Shown here: positions 16,097-25,141 of the stretch, piece after piece
Layout: each line of letters begins with the position of its first letter
Numbering within the stretch: position 1 is the first letter of the stretch
Origin: JBDTSW01 sp963758845
Lineage (GTDB): Bacteria > Actinomycetota > Thermoleophilia > Solirubrobacterales > 70-9
DNA length: 64,000 nt
Assembly: GCA_963758845.1 (NCBI GenBank)
Contig: CAVWWX010000002.1
Span: 682,001 to 746,000, forward strand
Direction: 5' to 3'
Program-made: the position numbers and the translations under genes
The notes under the pieces: generated by a model
Told to the model about the DNA's origin: nothing
The model's input: only the letters and a program-made list of their open reading frames with translations
The model's database searches: none

Positions 16097-16999
16097 GTGA
16101 GTAATGTGGAACGAACCATGACCGACCCCGAGCGGACTCAGTCCGAGCGCGACGCTCCGGGGCTCGACCTGACCGGGACCGTCGCCGAATCTCATCCCAC
16201 TGGGGGCAAGGCGCTGTCGATGGAGCCGATCTTCGAGCTCAAGGACGTCAGCGTCCGGTACGACGGCAACCTCGCGGTCGATGACGTCAGCGCCGACTTC
16301 TACCGCAACCAGATCACGGCCTTGATCGGGCCATCCGGCTGCGGCAAGTCGACCCTGATCCGCTGCCTGAACCGGATGAACGACCTGATCCCGGCGGCGC
16401 GCGTCGACGGGGAGATCATCTACCACGGGCAGAACCTCTACTCCGACACGGTCGATCCGGTGGAGGTCCGCAAGCGGATCGGCATGGTCTTTCAGAAGCC
16501 GAACCCGTTCCCGAAGTCGATCTACGACAACATCGCCTTCGGCCCCCGGATTCTCCGCATGGAGGGGGACATGGACGAGATCGTCGAGCGGGCCCTGCGC
16601 GGCGCCGCGCTCTGGGACGAGGCCAAGGACCGCCTCGAGGACAACGCCTTCGGCATGTCGGGCGGCCAGCAGCAGCGCCTCTGCATCGCCCGCTGCCTGG
16701 CGGTCAACCCGGACGTGATCCTGATGGACGAGCCGTGCTCGGCCCTGGACCCGATCTCGACCGGCAAGATCGAGGACCTGATGATGGAGCTGAAGGAGCA
16801 GTACTCGATCGTCATCGTCACGCACAATATGCAGCAGGCTGCGCGAGTGTCGGACCGGACGGCGTTCCTGATCGTCGAGCTGGATTCGGCCGAGAAGAAC
16901 CGCTGGGGGCGCATCATCGAGTACGACGTGACCGAGAAGATCTTCACCAACCCGGCGGACAAGCGAACCGAGGACTACGTCTCCGGGAAGGTCGGCTGA
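16097..16999 (+). CDS. pstB: Phosphate ABC transporter ATPase PstB
   Basis: 300 residues from the GTG at 16097, longer than the usual 250-260 because of a 45-residue N-terminal extension. ATG codons at 16118 and 16220 are alternative starts; the one at 16220 (MEPIFELKDVSVRY) gives the standard length. Walker A is GPSGCGKSTLIR, the signature SGGQQQRLCIAR and Walker B VILMDEPCSALDP; H-loop THNMQQA. It powers phosphate import. The stop overlaps the phoU start. Confidence 0.95.
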   Translation: MSNVERTMTDPERTQSERDAPGLDLTGTVAESHPTGGKALSMEPIFELKDVSVRYDGNLAVDDVSADFYRNQITALIGPSGCGKSTLIRCLNRMNDLIPAARVDGEIIYHGQNLYSDTVDPVEVRKRIGMVFQKPNPFPKSIYDNIAFGPRILRMEGDMDEIVERALRGAALWDEAKDRLEDNAFGMSGGQQQRLCIARCLAVNPDVILMDEPCSALDPISTGKIEDLMMELKEQYSIVIVTHNMQQAARVSDRTAFLIVELDSAEKNRWGRIIEYDVTEKIFTNPADKRTEDYVSGKVG

Positions 17000-17709
17000 T
17001 GGCGATCGAGGGAACCCGCGTCGCCTACCAGGAGGAGCTGGAGAGCCTCGAGCGACGGGCCCTGGAGGGGCTGGACATGGTGGTCGCCTCGATCGAGCGC
17101 ACCAACGAGGCGGTCCAGCACCAGGACGTCGAGCTGGCCGAGCTGGTCATCGCCGCCGACGACTCGATCGACGGGCGCTACCTCGAGGTGCACCAGTCGA
17201 TCCTGACCCTGCTGGCGACGCAAGCGCCGGTGGCTTCCGACCTGCGCCTGATCTCGGCCCTGCTGCACGTCATGAAGTGCCTGGAGCGGATGGGCGACCA
17301 GTGCGTGAACGTCGCCAAGCTGATCCCGATCGCCGGTCACGAGCCCCCGGCCGACGAGCGGATGCTGCGTGACATCCTGACCATGGGCAACGCGGTCCGC
17401 GAGCAGGTCCGCCAGGCGAAGCGCGCGTTCGAGAACCGTGACGTCGATCTGGCCCGCGACCTCGTGCGCCAGGACGATGTCGTCGACAACCTCAACCGCG
17501 AGTGCTTCCGCCTGGCGATCGAGATCGGCACCTCCGAGGACCGCCGCGAGTGGGCGATGACGATGCTTCTGATCGCCCGTGCGATCGAGCGTATCGGCGA
17601 TAACGCGGTCGACATCGGCGAGCAGGTCGCCTTTCTGGTCACCGGCCTCTTCCGCGAGTTCGAGGACGCCTCGCACCCCGGCGAGAGCGTCGCCACACCG
17701 CCCGGCTGA
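16999..17709 (+). CDS. phoU: Phosphate transport system regulator PhoU
   Basis: 236 residues starting in a TGATG overlap with pstB. Two repeated three-helix PhoU bundles are visible: residues 1-110 with LISALLHVMKCLERMGDQCV, and 115-215 with TMLLIARAIERIGDNAVDIG. Each carries the E/D-x3-R-(M/I)-GD metal-binding pattern. PhoU connects PstSCAB activity to the histidine kinase and damps phosphate uptake. Last gene of the pst operon; ppx follows after 94 bases. Confidence 0.94.
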   Translation: MAIEGTRVAYQEELESLERRALEGLDMVVASIERTNEAVQHQDVELAELVIAADDSIDGRYLEVHQSILTLLATQAPVASDLRLISALLHVMKCLERMGDQCVNVAKLIPIAGHEPPADERMLRDILTMGNAVREQVRQAKRAFENRDVDLARDLVRQDDVVDNLNRECFRLAIEIGTSEDRREWAMTMLLIARAIERIGDNAVDIGEQVAFLVTGLFREFEDASHPGESVATPPG

Positions 17710-17803
17710 ACTCGGCCCGCCCGGGCCGCGGCGTCCTGTTCGGGCGTTCGAGCCGCCTTGAGCGCATCCGCCGGTTCTGCCAAGATCGCCTCGGGCCTTA
17801 TCC

Positions 17804-18709
17804 ATGCTCTGCGCGGCGATCGACATCGGCTCCAACACCACGCGGGTGCTCGTCGCCGAGCCCGACGACGGGCAGCTCCGGACGGTCATGGAGCAGCGCG
17901 CCTACACCCGGATCGGCAAGGACTCGAAGCACGACGGAGCGATCTCGGCGCCCAAGGTGGCCGAGGTCGCCGAGGTGGTCGCGACCCAGGTGCGCCTGGC
18001 CGAGGAGCTCGGGGCCGAGGCGGTCCGCACCGTAGCCACGGCCGCGATCCGGGAGGCGACCAACTGCGACGAGGTCGCCGCCGAGATCGGCCGCGTGGCC
18101 GGGCTGGAGGTCGACGTGCTCAGCGAGAAGCAGGAGGGGACCCTGGCGTTCATCGGGGCCACGAAGACGCTCGGACACCCGGTCGACGGGCAGATCGCCG
18201 TCGTCGATGTCGGCGGGGCCTCGTCGGAGATCGTCTTCGGCACGGTCGCGGGCGGGGTCGAGGCGGTTCGGTCCTTCAAGGTCGGCTCCGGGTCGCTCAC
18301 CGAGGACCACATCTCGAACGACCCGCCCTCGGCCTCCGAGATCCGCGCCCTGCGCGACGCGATCACCGACGCGTTCGATGGCGTCGAGGTCGACCAGCCC
18401 GAGCAGGCCGTCGCGGTCGGCGGCAGCGCCACCTCGCTGCGCAAGCTCGTGGGCGCGGTGCTCGAGTACGAGACCCTGGAGCGCGGCGTTCGGGTCCTCA
18501 GCGGCGACCCGATCGCCGACGTCGCGCGGCGGTTCGAGCTCGACCCCAGGCGAGTCGAGATGCTCCCCGCCGGGGTCCTGGTCCTGGAGAAGCTCTCCGA
18601 GCTGCTGGGCCAGCCGCTCCAGATCGGCAAGGGCGGGTTGCGCGAGGGCGTCATCCTCACCCTGCTGAACGGCGCCGCCAACGGGGCGCCAACCGCCCTG
18701 GCCGCCTAG
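17804..18709 (+). CDS. ppx: Exopolyphosphatase / guanosine pentaphosphate phosphohydrolase
   Basis: 301 residues, the short actinobacterial Ppx/GppA form without the C-terminal HD-like domain of the 500-residue enterobacterial enzyme. Actin-like ATPase-fold motifs: IDIGSNTTRVLVAE (phosphate 1), VVDVGGASSEIVFG (phosphate 2), GGSATSL and ARE-type EAT/AAIREA. It removes terminal phosphates from polyphosphate and possibly from pppGpp. Its place between phoU and two CHAD genes, with ppk downstream, fits polyphosphate turnover. Confidence 0.9.
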   Translation: MLCAAIDIGSNTTRVLVAEPDDGQLRTVMEQRAYTRIGKDSKHDGAISAPKVAEVAEVVATQVRLAEELGAEAVRTVATAAIREATNCDEVAAEIGRVAGLEVDVLSEKQEGTLAFIGATKTLGHPVDGQIAVVDVGGASSEIVFGTVAGGVEAVRSFKVGSGSLTEDHISNDPPSASEIRALRDAITDAFDGVEVDQPEQAVAVGGSATSLRKLVGAVLEYETLERGVRVLSGDPIADVARRFELDPRRVEMLPAGVLVLEKLSELLGQPLQIGKGGLREGVILTLLNGAANGAPTALAA

Positions 18710-18755
18710 GCCTCACGCCTGCACCGGGCGCCCTCCGCCAGTTACCCTGCCGCCC

Positions 18756-19298
18756 ATGGCCAAGGCTAGGCCGATCCCGGGCCTCTCTGCGGAGGAGCCA
18801 ATGGCGCTGGGGGCGGCGCGGATCCTCGCTGTCCGGACCGAGGAGCTCCAGGACCACTCCGACGGCGTCCTCGATGTGCGCGAGATCGAGCGCCTGCACT
18901 CGATGCGCGTCGCCACACGCCGGCTTCGCGCCGCGCTGGAGGTCTTCGAGCCGTGCTTTCCCGGCGACCTGTGCGCCGAGGCGCTGGCCGACGTCAAGGA
19001 GCTCGCGGACGTGCTCGGCGAGCGCCGGGACCGCGACGTCGCGATCGACTCGCTGACGGGCTTCGCAGGCGACCTGTCGGCGCCGGACCGGCGCGGCGTC
19101 AACGGGCTCGTCGAAACGCTGCGGCTGGAACAGGCCGAGGCCAACGAGGACCTCCGGCCCTACGTCTCGCCCGACCGGGTGGCGCGCCTGTGCGAGCGCT
19201 TGCGCGAGCTGGCCGCCGAGGCCGAAGCGGGGGCGGCGCAGGCCGATGCGGCCAGGCTGGCGCTCGGCTCGTCCGGCAACGGGTCCGGCTCGATGTGA
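18756..19298 (+). CDS. CHAD-domain protein 1
   Basis: 180 residues, all helical. LHSMRVATRRLRAALEVF and KELADVLGERRDRDV are the conserved His and basic blocks of the CHAD domain. These helical bundles bind polyphosphate through a basic groove and locate to polyphosphate granules in several bacteria. The last 30 residues are Ala/Gly/Ser-rich. The stop overlaps the start of a second, separate CHAD gene (TGATG); many homologues carry both halves in one chain, so this may be a split protein. Confidence 0.85.
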   Translation: MAKARPIPGLSAEEPMALGAARILAVRTEELQDHSDGVLDVREIERLHSMRVATRRLRAALEVFEPCFPGDLCAEALADVKELADVLGERRDRDVAIDSLTGFAGDLSAPDRRGVNGLVETLRLEQAEANEDLRPYVSPDRVARLCERLRELAAEAEAGAAQADAARLALGSSGNGSGSM

Positions 19299-19903
19299 TG
19301 AAGGCGAAGAAGGTCAAGAAGCTCGACCCCTCACGCCCGCTGGCCTACAACGCGGCGCGGATCGTCCGGGTACGGCTGGCCGAGCTCCGCTCGTTCGCGC
19401 CGAAGGCGCTGAAGCGCAAGCGCTCCGGCGACCAGCACGACATGCGGATCGCCGCGAAGCGCCTGCGCTACGTGCTCGAGACCACCGAGATGTGCTTCGG
19501 GGAGGCGGGGCCCGCGGCGCGCAAGCGGGCGCGCGACCTTCAGGGGGTCCTTGGCGAGCTGCACGACTGCGACGTGATGTTGCCTCGGGTGGCGCGCCAT
19601 CTCGACGACCTGCGTGACCTGGACGCCGACACCGTGCAAGCCCGGGCCGGCGACGCTCGGGACCTGGAGGCCGAGATCGCGGCGCAGGCGCCCCACCGCA
19701 CGGCATACCGGGGCCTGGACGTCCTGACCGTCTACCTGACCGCTCGCCGGAAGCTGCTGTTCGATCGCTTCAGCGAGATGTGGGAGGAGATCGAAAGGGA
19801 CGGCGACTGGGATCGCCTCGATCAGGCCGCGACTGAGGTCCTGCGCGAGGCCAAAGAGCGGCGGCGAACGGCCAGGCACGGGGGCGCCGCCACGCTACGC
19901 TGA
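19298..19903 (+). CDS. CHAD-domain protein 2
   Basis: 201 residues beginning MKAKKVKKLDPSRPLAYNAA, with a strongly basic first 60 residues. QHDMRIAAKRLRYVLE and RDLQGVLGELHDCDVML are the CHAD signature blocks. It is translationally coupled to CHAD protein 1, and the two together equal one full-length CHAD protein of about 380 residues. A role in polyphosphate binding is inferred from the family and from the neighbours ppx and ppk. Confidence 0.85.
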   Translation: MKAKKVKKLDPSRPLAYNAARIVRVRLAELRSFAPKALKRKRSGDQHDMRIAAKRLRYVLETTEMCFGEAGPAARKRARDLQGVLGELHDCDVMLPRVARHLDDLRDLDADTVQARAGDARDLEAEIAAQAPHRTAYRGLDVLTVYLTARRKLLFDRFSEMWEEIERDGDWDRLDQAATEVLREAKERRRTARHGGAATLR

Positions 19904-19911
19904 GCGGCGGC

Positions 19912-21399
19912 ATGGGAGCGAGGATCGGCAGGGTTACGGCGGCGACGCTCGCTGCCACGTTCGCACTTGGCGCCTCGGCCCAGGCCGGCCCCGACACGAC
20001 CGGCAGCCCGCGACTCCAGCCGCCGGATCCCATGTACCCCAAGTCCGGCAACGGCGGGTACGACGCCATCGCCTACGACATCAGGCTGAACTACGACCCC
20101 GAGCGCAACCGCTTCGGTGGCGGGACCCGCACGGCGATCACCGCCCAGGTGACTCAGCCGGCCGGCCTGACCGAGTTCAACCTGGACTACCGCGGGCCCG
20201 CGATAACCCGGATCGTGGTCGACGGGCAGCCCGCCGGCTTCAGCCGGCGGGGGCAGGACCTGACCGTCGACAACCAGGGGGTGTTGGGCAACGGAGCGTC
20301 CTTCCAGGTCGTGGTCTTCTACAAGGGCACGCCCGGCCCGGTGGGCGACCCGGACGGTTCGATCGAGGGCTGGGTGGCGACGCGCGACGGCGCCTTCGTG
20401 GTCGGCGAGCCGCGTGGCAACCCCGCCTGGTTTCCCTCCAACGACCACCCCTCCGACAAGGCGCTCTTCGACATCGCCGTCGAGGTCCCCAAGCCTTACA
20501 AGGCCGTGTCCAATGGCGTGCTCGACCTGGTCGACAAGGGCGGCGACACGCGGGACTTCAAGTGGACCACCGGGACGGCCCCGATGGCCACCTACCTCGC
20601 CACCGCCACGGTCGGCAAGTTCGACGTCGAGGAGGTCGTCGACCCACCAGGCACCACCGACTACTCCTACGTGGCGGTCGACAGGCGCATCGGCAGCGAC
20701 GGCGCGATCGACCGCGGCCTCGAGATCATTGAGCACTTCGAGAGCACGATCGGTCCCTACCCCTACGACGAGACCGGGGGGATCGTGGACAGCGCGCCCA
20801 GCGTCGGCTACGCGCTGGAGACCCAGACGCGCCCGATCTACCCCGGCCCGCCCGGCCCGCTCCTCGTGGCGCACGAGCTGGCGCACCAGTGGTTCGGCAA
20901 CGAGATCACGCCCGCGGACTGGTCGGAGATCTGGCTCAACGAGGGCTTCGCGACCTGGGCGGAGTGGTGGTGGGATGAGGCGGACGATGGGCCCACCGTG
21001 GGGCAGACGCTCGATCAGGTCTGCGCGCTCGGGGCCGGTAACCCCGTCTGGGACCCGCCGCCCGGCGACGTGCCCGGGCCGAAGCAGATGTTCCACGACG
21101 GGGTCTACACCCGCGGCGGCGCCGCGCTCCAGGCGCTTCGCGAGCTGATCGGCGACGAGGACTTCTTCCAGCTCCTCTCCGTGTGGACCGCGCAGGATCC
21201 CTACGGCACCGTTACGACCGACGAGCTCGAGGACCTGACCAAGGTCGTCGCCGACCCCGGCACCCCCGACGACGTGATCGAGGACCACTTCGACGACTGG
21301 GTCACCGACGACGGCAAGCCGCTCGGCTGCTCGACGGCGAGACGCAGCTCAGGCCTCGACGCCGTGTTCGGCGTACCGGACCTCACGGCTCGGCGCTAG
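19912..21399 (+). CDS. Secreted M1-family zinc metallopeptidase
   Basis: 495 residues. A signal peptide covers residues 1-25 (ATLAATFALGASAQA). An aminopeptidase-N-like beta domain follows. The zinc site is HELAH at 321-325 with Glu344 in WLNEGFATW, the correct HExxH-x18-E spacing, and YALETQT stands for the GAMEN exopeptidase loop. The C-terminal helical domain of long M1 enzymes is absent, as in many actinobacterial secreted forms. It starts 9 bases after CHAD protein 2, so it is probably in the same transcript, although its role in phosphate metabolism is unclear. Confidence 0.88.
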   Translation: MGARIGRVTAATLAATFALGASAQAGPDTTGSPRLQPPDPMYPKSGNGGYDAIAYDIRLNYDPERNRFGGGTRTAITAQVTQPAGLTEFNLDYRGPAITRIVVDGQPAGFSRRGQDLTVDNQGVLGNGASFQVVVFYKGTPGPVGDPDGSIEGWVATRDGAFVVGEPRGNPAWFPSNDHPSDKALFDIAVEVPKPYKAVSNGVLDLVDKGGDTRDFKWTTGTAPMATYLATATVGKFDVEEVVDPPGTTDYSYVAVDRRIGSDGAIDRGLEIIEHFESTIGPYPYDETGGIVDSAPSVGYALETQTRPIYPGPPGPLLVAHELAHQWFGNEITPADWSEIWLNEGFATWAEWWWDEADDGPTVGQTLDQVCALGAGNPVWDPPPGDVPGPKQMFHDGVYTRGGAALQALRELIGDEDFFQLLSVWTAQDPYGTVTTDELEDLTKVVADPGTPDDVIEDHFDDWVTDDGKPLGCSTARRSSGLDAVFGVPDLTARR

Positions 21400-21451
21400 C
21401 GGACGGCGACCCCGGGGCCGCCACCGCCGGCAGGGCGGCAGTGGACGCCCA

Positions 21452-21473
21452 GTTCACAGGCGGGTCACGACCT
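21452..21473 (+). promoter_or_regulatory. PHO box before ppk: two adjacent 11-bp direct repeats
   Basis: GTTCACAGGCG (21452-21462) followed directly by GGTCACGACCT (21463-21473). Both match the G(G/T)TCAYYY unit and have the same spacing as the pair before pstS. It lies 21 bp before the ppk start and suggests low-phosphate control of polyphosphate synthesis. Confidence 0.5.
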
Positions 21474-21493
21474 GTACTCGGCCCGCCTCTAGG

Positions 21494-23692
21494 ATGGGTG
21501 GCCTGGTTTCGGGCATGGATGCAGCGGACGCGAAGACCCCGGTGATGCCAGCCGAGTACGGCAACGGCTCGTCGGCCCCCGCCGCGACGCAGGCGCCTCC
21601 CGACCTCGAGGACCCCTCCCTCTACTTCAACCGCGAGCTCTCGTGGCTCGACTTCAACGACCGGGTGCTGCAGCTCGCCGAGGACCCATCCGTGCCGCTC
21701 CTGGAGCGCGCCAAGTTCTGCGCCATCTGGGAATCGAACCTGGACGAGTTCTACATGGTGCGGGTCGCGAACCTGCAGGACCAGGTAGAGGCCGGGGTAG
21801 ACGCCCGCGGCGCCGACGGGCTCAGTGCCTCCGAGCAGCTTCGGGAGATCCGGGCCAGGGTGGTCGGCCAGCGTGAGCGCATCGAGCGGTGCTGGGACCG
21901 TGAGCTGAGCCCGGCGCTGGCCGAGCACGGGATCCGGCTGATCTCGCCCGAGCGCGCCGACTCGGGTCTCTCGAGGGATCTCGAGCACCTCTTCCGCGAT
22001 CAGGTCTTCCCGGCGCTTACCCCGCTCGTCATCGGCATGGGCCGGCCCTTCCCCTACATCTCGAACCTCTCGCTCAGCCTGGGGGTCCTGTTGCGCGACC
22101 CGGACCAGGACACCGAGGTGCTTGCCCGCGTGAAGGTGCCGAAGGAGCTCCTCGGGCGGTTCCTGCGGGTGACCGACGACGAGACGACCCTGGTCATGCT
22201 CGAGGACCTGATCGCCGCCAACCTCGAGAGCCTGTTCCCCGGGATGGAGGTGCTCGATCACTCGCTGTTCCGGGTCACGCGCGATACCGACTACGACGTC
22301 TCCGACGAGGCCGACGACCTGATGCAGGCCGTGGAGGAGGAGCTCCGGCGCCGCCGCTTCGGCGAGGTCGTGCGCCTCGAGGTCCAGCGCGGGATGAGCC
22401 CGCGCCTGCGCGAGCCCCTGGTCGCGGCGCTCGGGATCCGCGACGACGAGGTCGACGAGTTCGACGGCCCGCTGGACCTGTCCGACCTGTGGGCCATCCA
22501 CGGGTTGAAGGGCTTCAGCGACCTGCGCGACGCGCCCCACACGGGAGTGACCCAGCCACGGCTGATGGGCCAGGACGGCAAGGAGGCGGATGTCTTCGCC
22601 GCCATGCGGGAGGGCGACATCCTCGTCCATCACCCGTACGACTCGTTTACGAGCTCGGTAGAGCGCTTCGTAGAGCAGGCGGTCGTCGACCCGGACGTGC
22701 TGGCGATCAAGCAGACGGTCTACCGGACCAGCTCGGACTCGCCGCTGGTGCCGGGCCTGATCGAGGCCGCCGAGCGGGGCAAGCAGGCCGTCTGCATGGT
22801 CGAGCTGAAGGCGCGCTTCGACGAGAGCGCGAACATCAAGTGGGCGAAGAAGCTCGAGCAGGCCGGCGTGCACGTCGTGTACGGGATCCCGTCGCTGAAA
22901 ACACACTGCAAGTGCGTGCTGGTGGTGCGCCGTGAGGGCCACGGCGTTCGCCACTACGTTCACATCGGCACCGGGAACTACAACCCGAAGACGGCGCGCA
23001 TCTACACGGACGTGGGCCTGTTCACGGCCGACCCCGAGATCGGCTCGGACGTGGCCGAGATGTTCAACTACCTCACCGGCTACGCCCGGCCGCGCAGCTA
23101 CCGGAAGGTGAAGGTCGCCCCGTTCAACCTCAAGGAGACGATCCTCGAGGAGGTCGAGCGTACGGTCGCGTCGCACTCCGAACAGCGGCCGACCCGCATC
23201 CGTCTGAAGATGAACTCGCTGCTGGACGCGAAGTCGATTCGCGCCCTCTACCGGGCGTCGCAGGCGGGGGTGGACGTGCAGGTCAACGTGCGCGGGATCT
23301 GCGCGCTGAGGCCGGGCGTCGAGGGCGTCTCGGAGAACATCGCCGTCACCTCGGTCGTGGGCCGCTTCCTGGAGCACTCGCGTATCTACTCGTTCGAGCG
23401 TCCCGGCGAGGAGCCGAGCCTCTACTTTGGCTCGGCCGACCTGATGCCGCGCAACCTCTACAACCGCGTCGAGCTGCTGGTGCCGATCGAGGACGACCGC
23501 GTGCGTGCCGAGCTGCTGGACATCCTTGACCGGTCCCTCGCCGACGACACCAACGCCTGGGATCTGCACTCAGACGGCGCCTGGGAGCGCCGGACGCCCT
23601 CCGGCGATCCCCGCAGCGTCCAGCGCGAGCTGATCGAGCGCCACGCCGTCCGCGCAGCCGAGTCGGCGACGCTCGAGACCGTCAAGCGCTAG
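21494..23692 (+). CDS. ppk: Polyphosphate kinase 1
   Basis: 732 residues, full length. The N-terminal domain opens with LYFNRELSWLDFNDRVLQLA and SNLDEFYMVRVANLQDQ. The catalytic PLD-like halves contain KTHCKCVLVVRRE with the autophosphorylated His, HIGTGNYNPKTARIYTD, and a C-terminal FGSADLMPRNL block. It makes polyphosphate reversibly from ATP. A second ATG at 21515 is a possible start. The PHO-like box just upstream and the CHAD/ppx genes before it form one functional set. Confidence 0.95.
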   Translation: MGGLVSGMDAADAKTPVMPAEYGNGSSAPAATQAPPDLEDPSLYFNRELSWLDFNDRVLQLAEDPSVPLLERAKFCAIWESNLDEFYMVRVANLQDQVEAGVDARGADGLSASEQLREIRARVVGQRERIERCWDRELSPALAEHGIRLISPERADSGLSRDLEHLFRDQVFPALTPLVIGMGRPFPYISNLSLSLGVLLRDPDQDTEVLARVKVPKELLGRFLRVTDDETTLVMLEDLIAANLESLFPGMEVLDHSLFRVTRDTDYDVSDEADDLMQAVEEELRRRRFGEVVRLEVQRGMSPRLREPLVAALGIRDDEVDEFDGPLDLSDLWAIHGLKGFSDLRDAPHTGVTQPRLMGQDGKEADVFAAMREGDILVHHPYDSFTSSVERFVEQAVVDPDVLAIKQTVYRTSSDSPLVPGLIEAAERGKQAVCMVELKARFDESANIKWAKKLEQAGVHVVYGIPSLKTHCKCVLVVRREGHGVRHYVHIGTGNYNPKTARIYTDVGLFTADPEIGSDVAEMFNYLTGYARPRSYRKVKVAPFNLKETILEEVERTVASHSEQRPTRIRLKMNSLLDAKSIRALYRASQAGVDVQVNVRGICALRPGVEGVSENIAVTSVVGRFLEHSRIYSFERPGEEPSLYFGSADLMPRNLYNRVELLVPIEDDRVRAELLDILDRSLADDTNAWDLHSDGAWERRTPSGDPRSVQRELIERHAVRAAESATLETVKR

Positions 23693-23746
23693 GCACCACC
23701 CTCCCGCGCGGCGCCCGCGGACGCGATCCGCCACACTCGCCGCCTC

Positions 23747-25141
23747 ATGCGGCACGACGCGCAGGGTTGGTGGCAGGCCGAGGCGGGCCCGGTGGATCCG
23801 GAGCCCCCACTCGCGGGCGAGGTGCGAGCTGACGTGGTGGTCGTCGGCGGCGGCTACACGGGGCTGTGGGCGGCGTGGCACCTGAAGCGGCTGGAGCCCG
23901 AGGCGGACGTCGTTCTGGTCGAGGCGGAGGTCTGCGGCAACGGCCCCAGCGGGCGCAACGGGGGGTTTGTCAACGAGCTTTGGTTCGGGCTTCCCACCTT
24001 GCGCAGACGCTTCGGTGACGCGGCGGCCCTGTCGCTCGCGCGGGCGTCGACCCGGTCGGTCGCCGCGGTCGGCCGGTTCTGCGAGGAGGAGGGAGTTGAC
24101 GCCTGGTTCACGCCCGCCGGGTACCTGCTGCTGTCGACCAGCGAGTTGCAGGACTCCTACGCGGCGAACGTCGTCGCCTCCTGCCAGGAGGCCGGCGGGG
24201 AGGACGCGTGCGAGCCACTCGACGCCGCCGGAGCGATGGACCGTTGCGCGTCGCCCCTGTTCCGCGGGGGCGCCTTCTTCGGAGGGGCGGCGACCGTCCA
24301 TCCGGCGCGGCTCGTTCAGGGCCTGCGCTCAGCGCTCCTTGACGCCGGCGTCCGGGTGGCCGAGCGCTCGCGCGCCAACCGGATCGCCGAGTCGCCGGGC
24401 GGGGTCGAGGTCGAGACCGCCGGGGGCGTGGTGCGGGCGGGGACGGGAGTGCTTGCAGCGGGACCCTCCCTGGCCGGGCTGGGGCCGCTGCGCCGCCGGC
24501 TGACCCTGACCTCCAGCCACATGGTGATGACCGAGCCGGTTCCCGACGTGCTCGAGGAGCTGGGATGGACCGGGGGCGAGTGCATCACCGACTCGCGCGC
24601 GATGGTCCACTACATGCGGACCACCCGCGACGGCCGGATCGCGTTCGGCTGGGGCGGAGGCCGAGTCGTCCCCGGCGCCCGCCTGGGCGACCGCGTCGAC
24701 ATCGATTCGTCGGTCGTCGAGGAAGTCGCCGCCCACCTGCGCCGCTTCTTCCCGCAGCTCGAGGGACGCCGGATCGAGCACGCTTGGGGTGGCCCGATCG
24801 ACGTCTCGCCCAGCCACCTGCCGGTGATCACCGCCACGCCGGGCGGCCGCGCGTTCGCCGCGTTCGGCTACACCGGCAACGGTGTCGGCCCGTCGAACAT
24901 GGTCGGCCGCTCGCTGGCCGGGCTGGCGCTGGGGCGCCGCGACGAGCACACGGACATTCCCCTCGTCGAGCCTCCGCGGGTCCTGGTCCCGCCAGAGCCG
25001 CTGCGCTGGGTGGGCGGGACGATCATCCGGTCGGCGCTGCTGCGCGCCGAAACCGCGCAGGAGGGCGGGCTACAGCCCGACCCTCTGACCGCCTTCCTGG
25101 CCGGCTTCCCCGAGCGAGTCGGGATCCACGTCGGCCGCTGA
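23747..25141 (+). CDS. FAD-dependent amine/amino-acid oxidase, DAO family (PuuB-like)
   Basis: 464 residues. An N-terminal FAD Rossmann motif DVVVVGGGYTGLWAAWHLKR (about residues 28-47) is followed by GPSGRNGGFVNELWFG, the block seen in gamma-glutamylputrescine and glycine oxidase-like enzymes. GYTGNGVGPSNMVGRSLAGL closes the FAD site. The enzyme probably oxidises an amine or imino acid to an imine with release of H2O2. Polyamine as substrate is a guess supported only by the polyamine transporters elsewhere in the window. Confidence 0.8.
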   Translation: MRHDAQGWWQAEAGPVDPEPPLAGEVRADVVVVGGGYTGLWAAWHLKRLEPEADVVLVEAEVCGNGPSGRNGGFVNELWFGLPTLRRRFGDAAALSLARASTRSVAAVGRFCEEEGVDAWFTPAGYLLLSTSELQDSYAANVVASCQEAGGEDACEPLDAAGAMDRCASPLFRGGAFFGGAATVHPARLVQGLRSALLDAGVRVAERSRANRIAESPGGVEVETAGGVVRAGTGVLAAGPSLAGLGPLRRRLTLTSSHMVMTEPVPDVLEELGWTGGECITDSRAMVHYMRTTRDGRIAFGWGGGRVVPGARLGDRVDIDSSVVEEVAAHLRRFFPQLEGRRIEHAWGGPIDVSPSHLPVITATPGGRAFAAFGYTGNGVGPSNMVGRSLAGLALGRRDEHTDIPLVEPPRVLVPPEPLRWVGGTIIRSALLRAETAQEGGLQPDPLTAFLAGFPERVGIHVGR

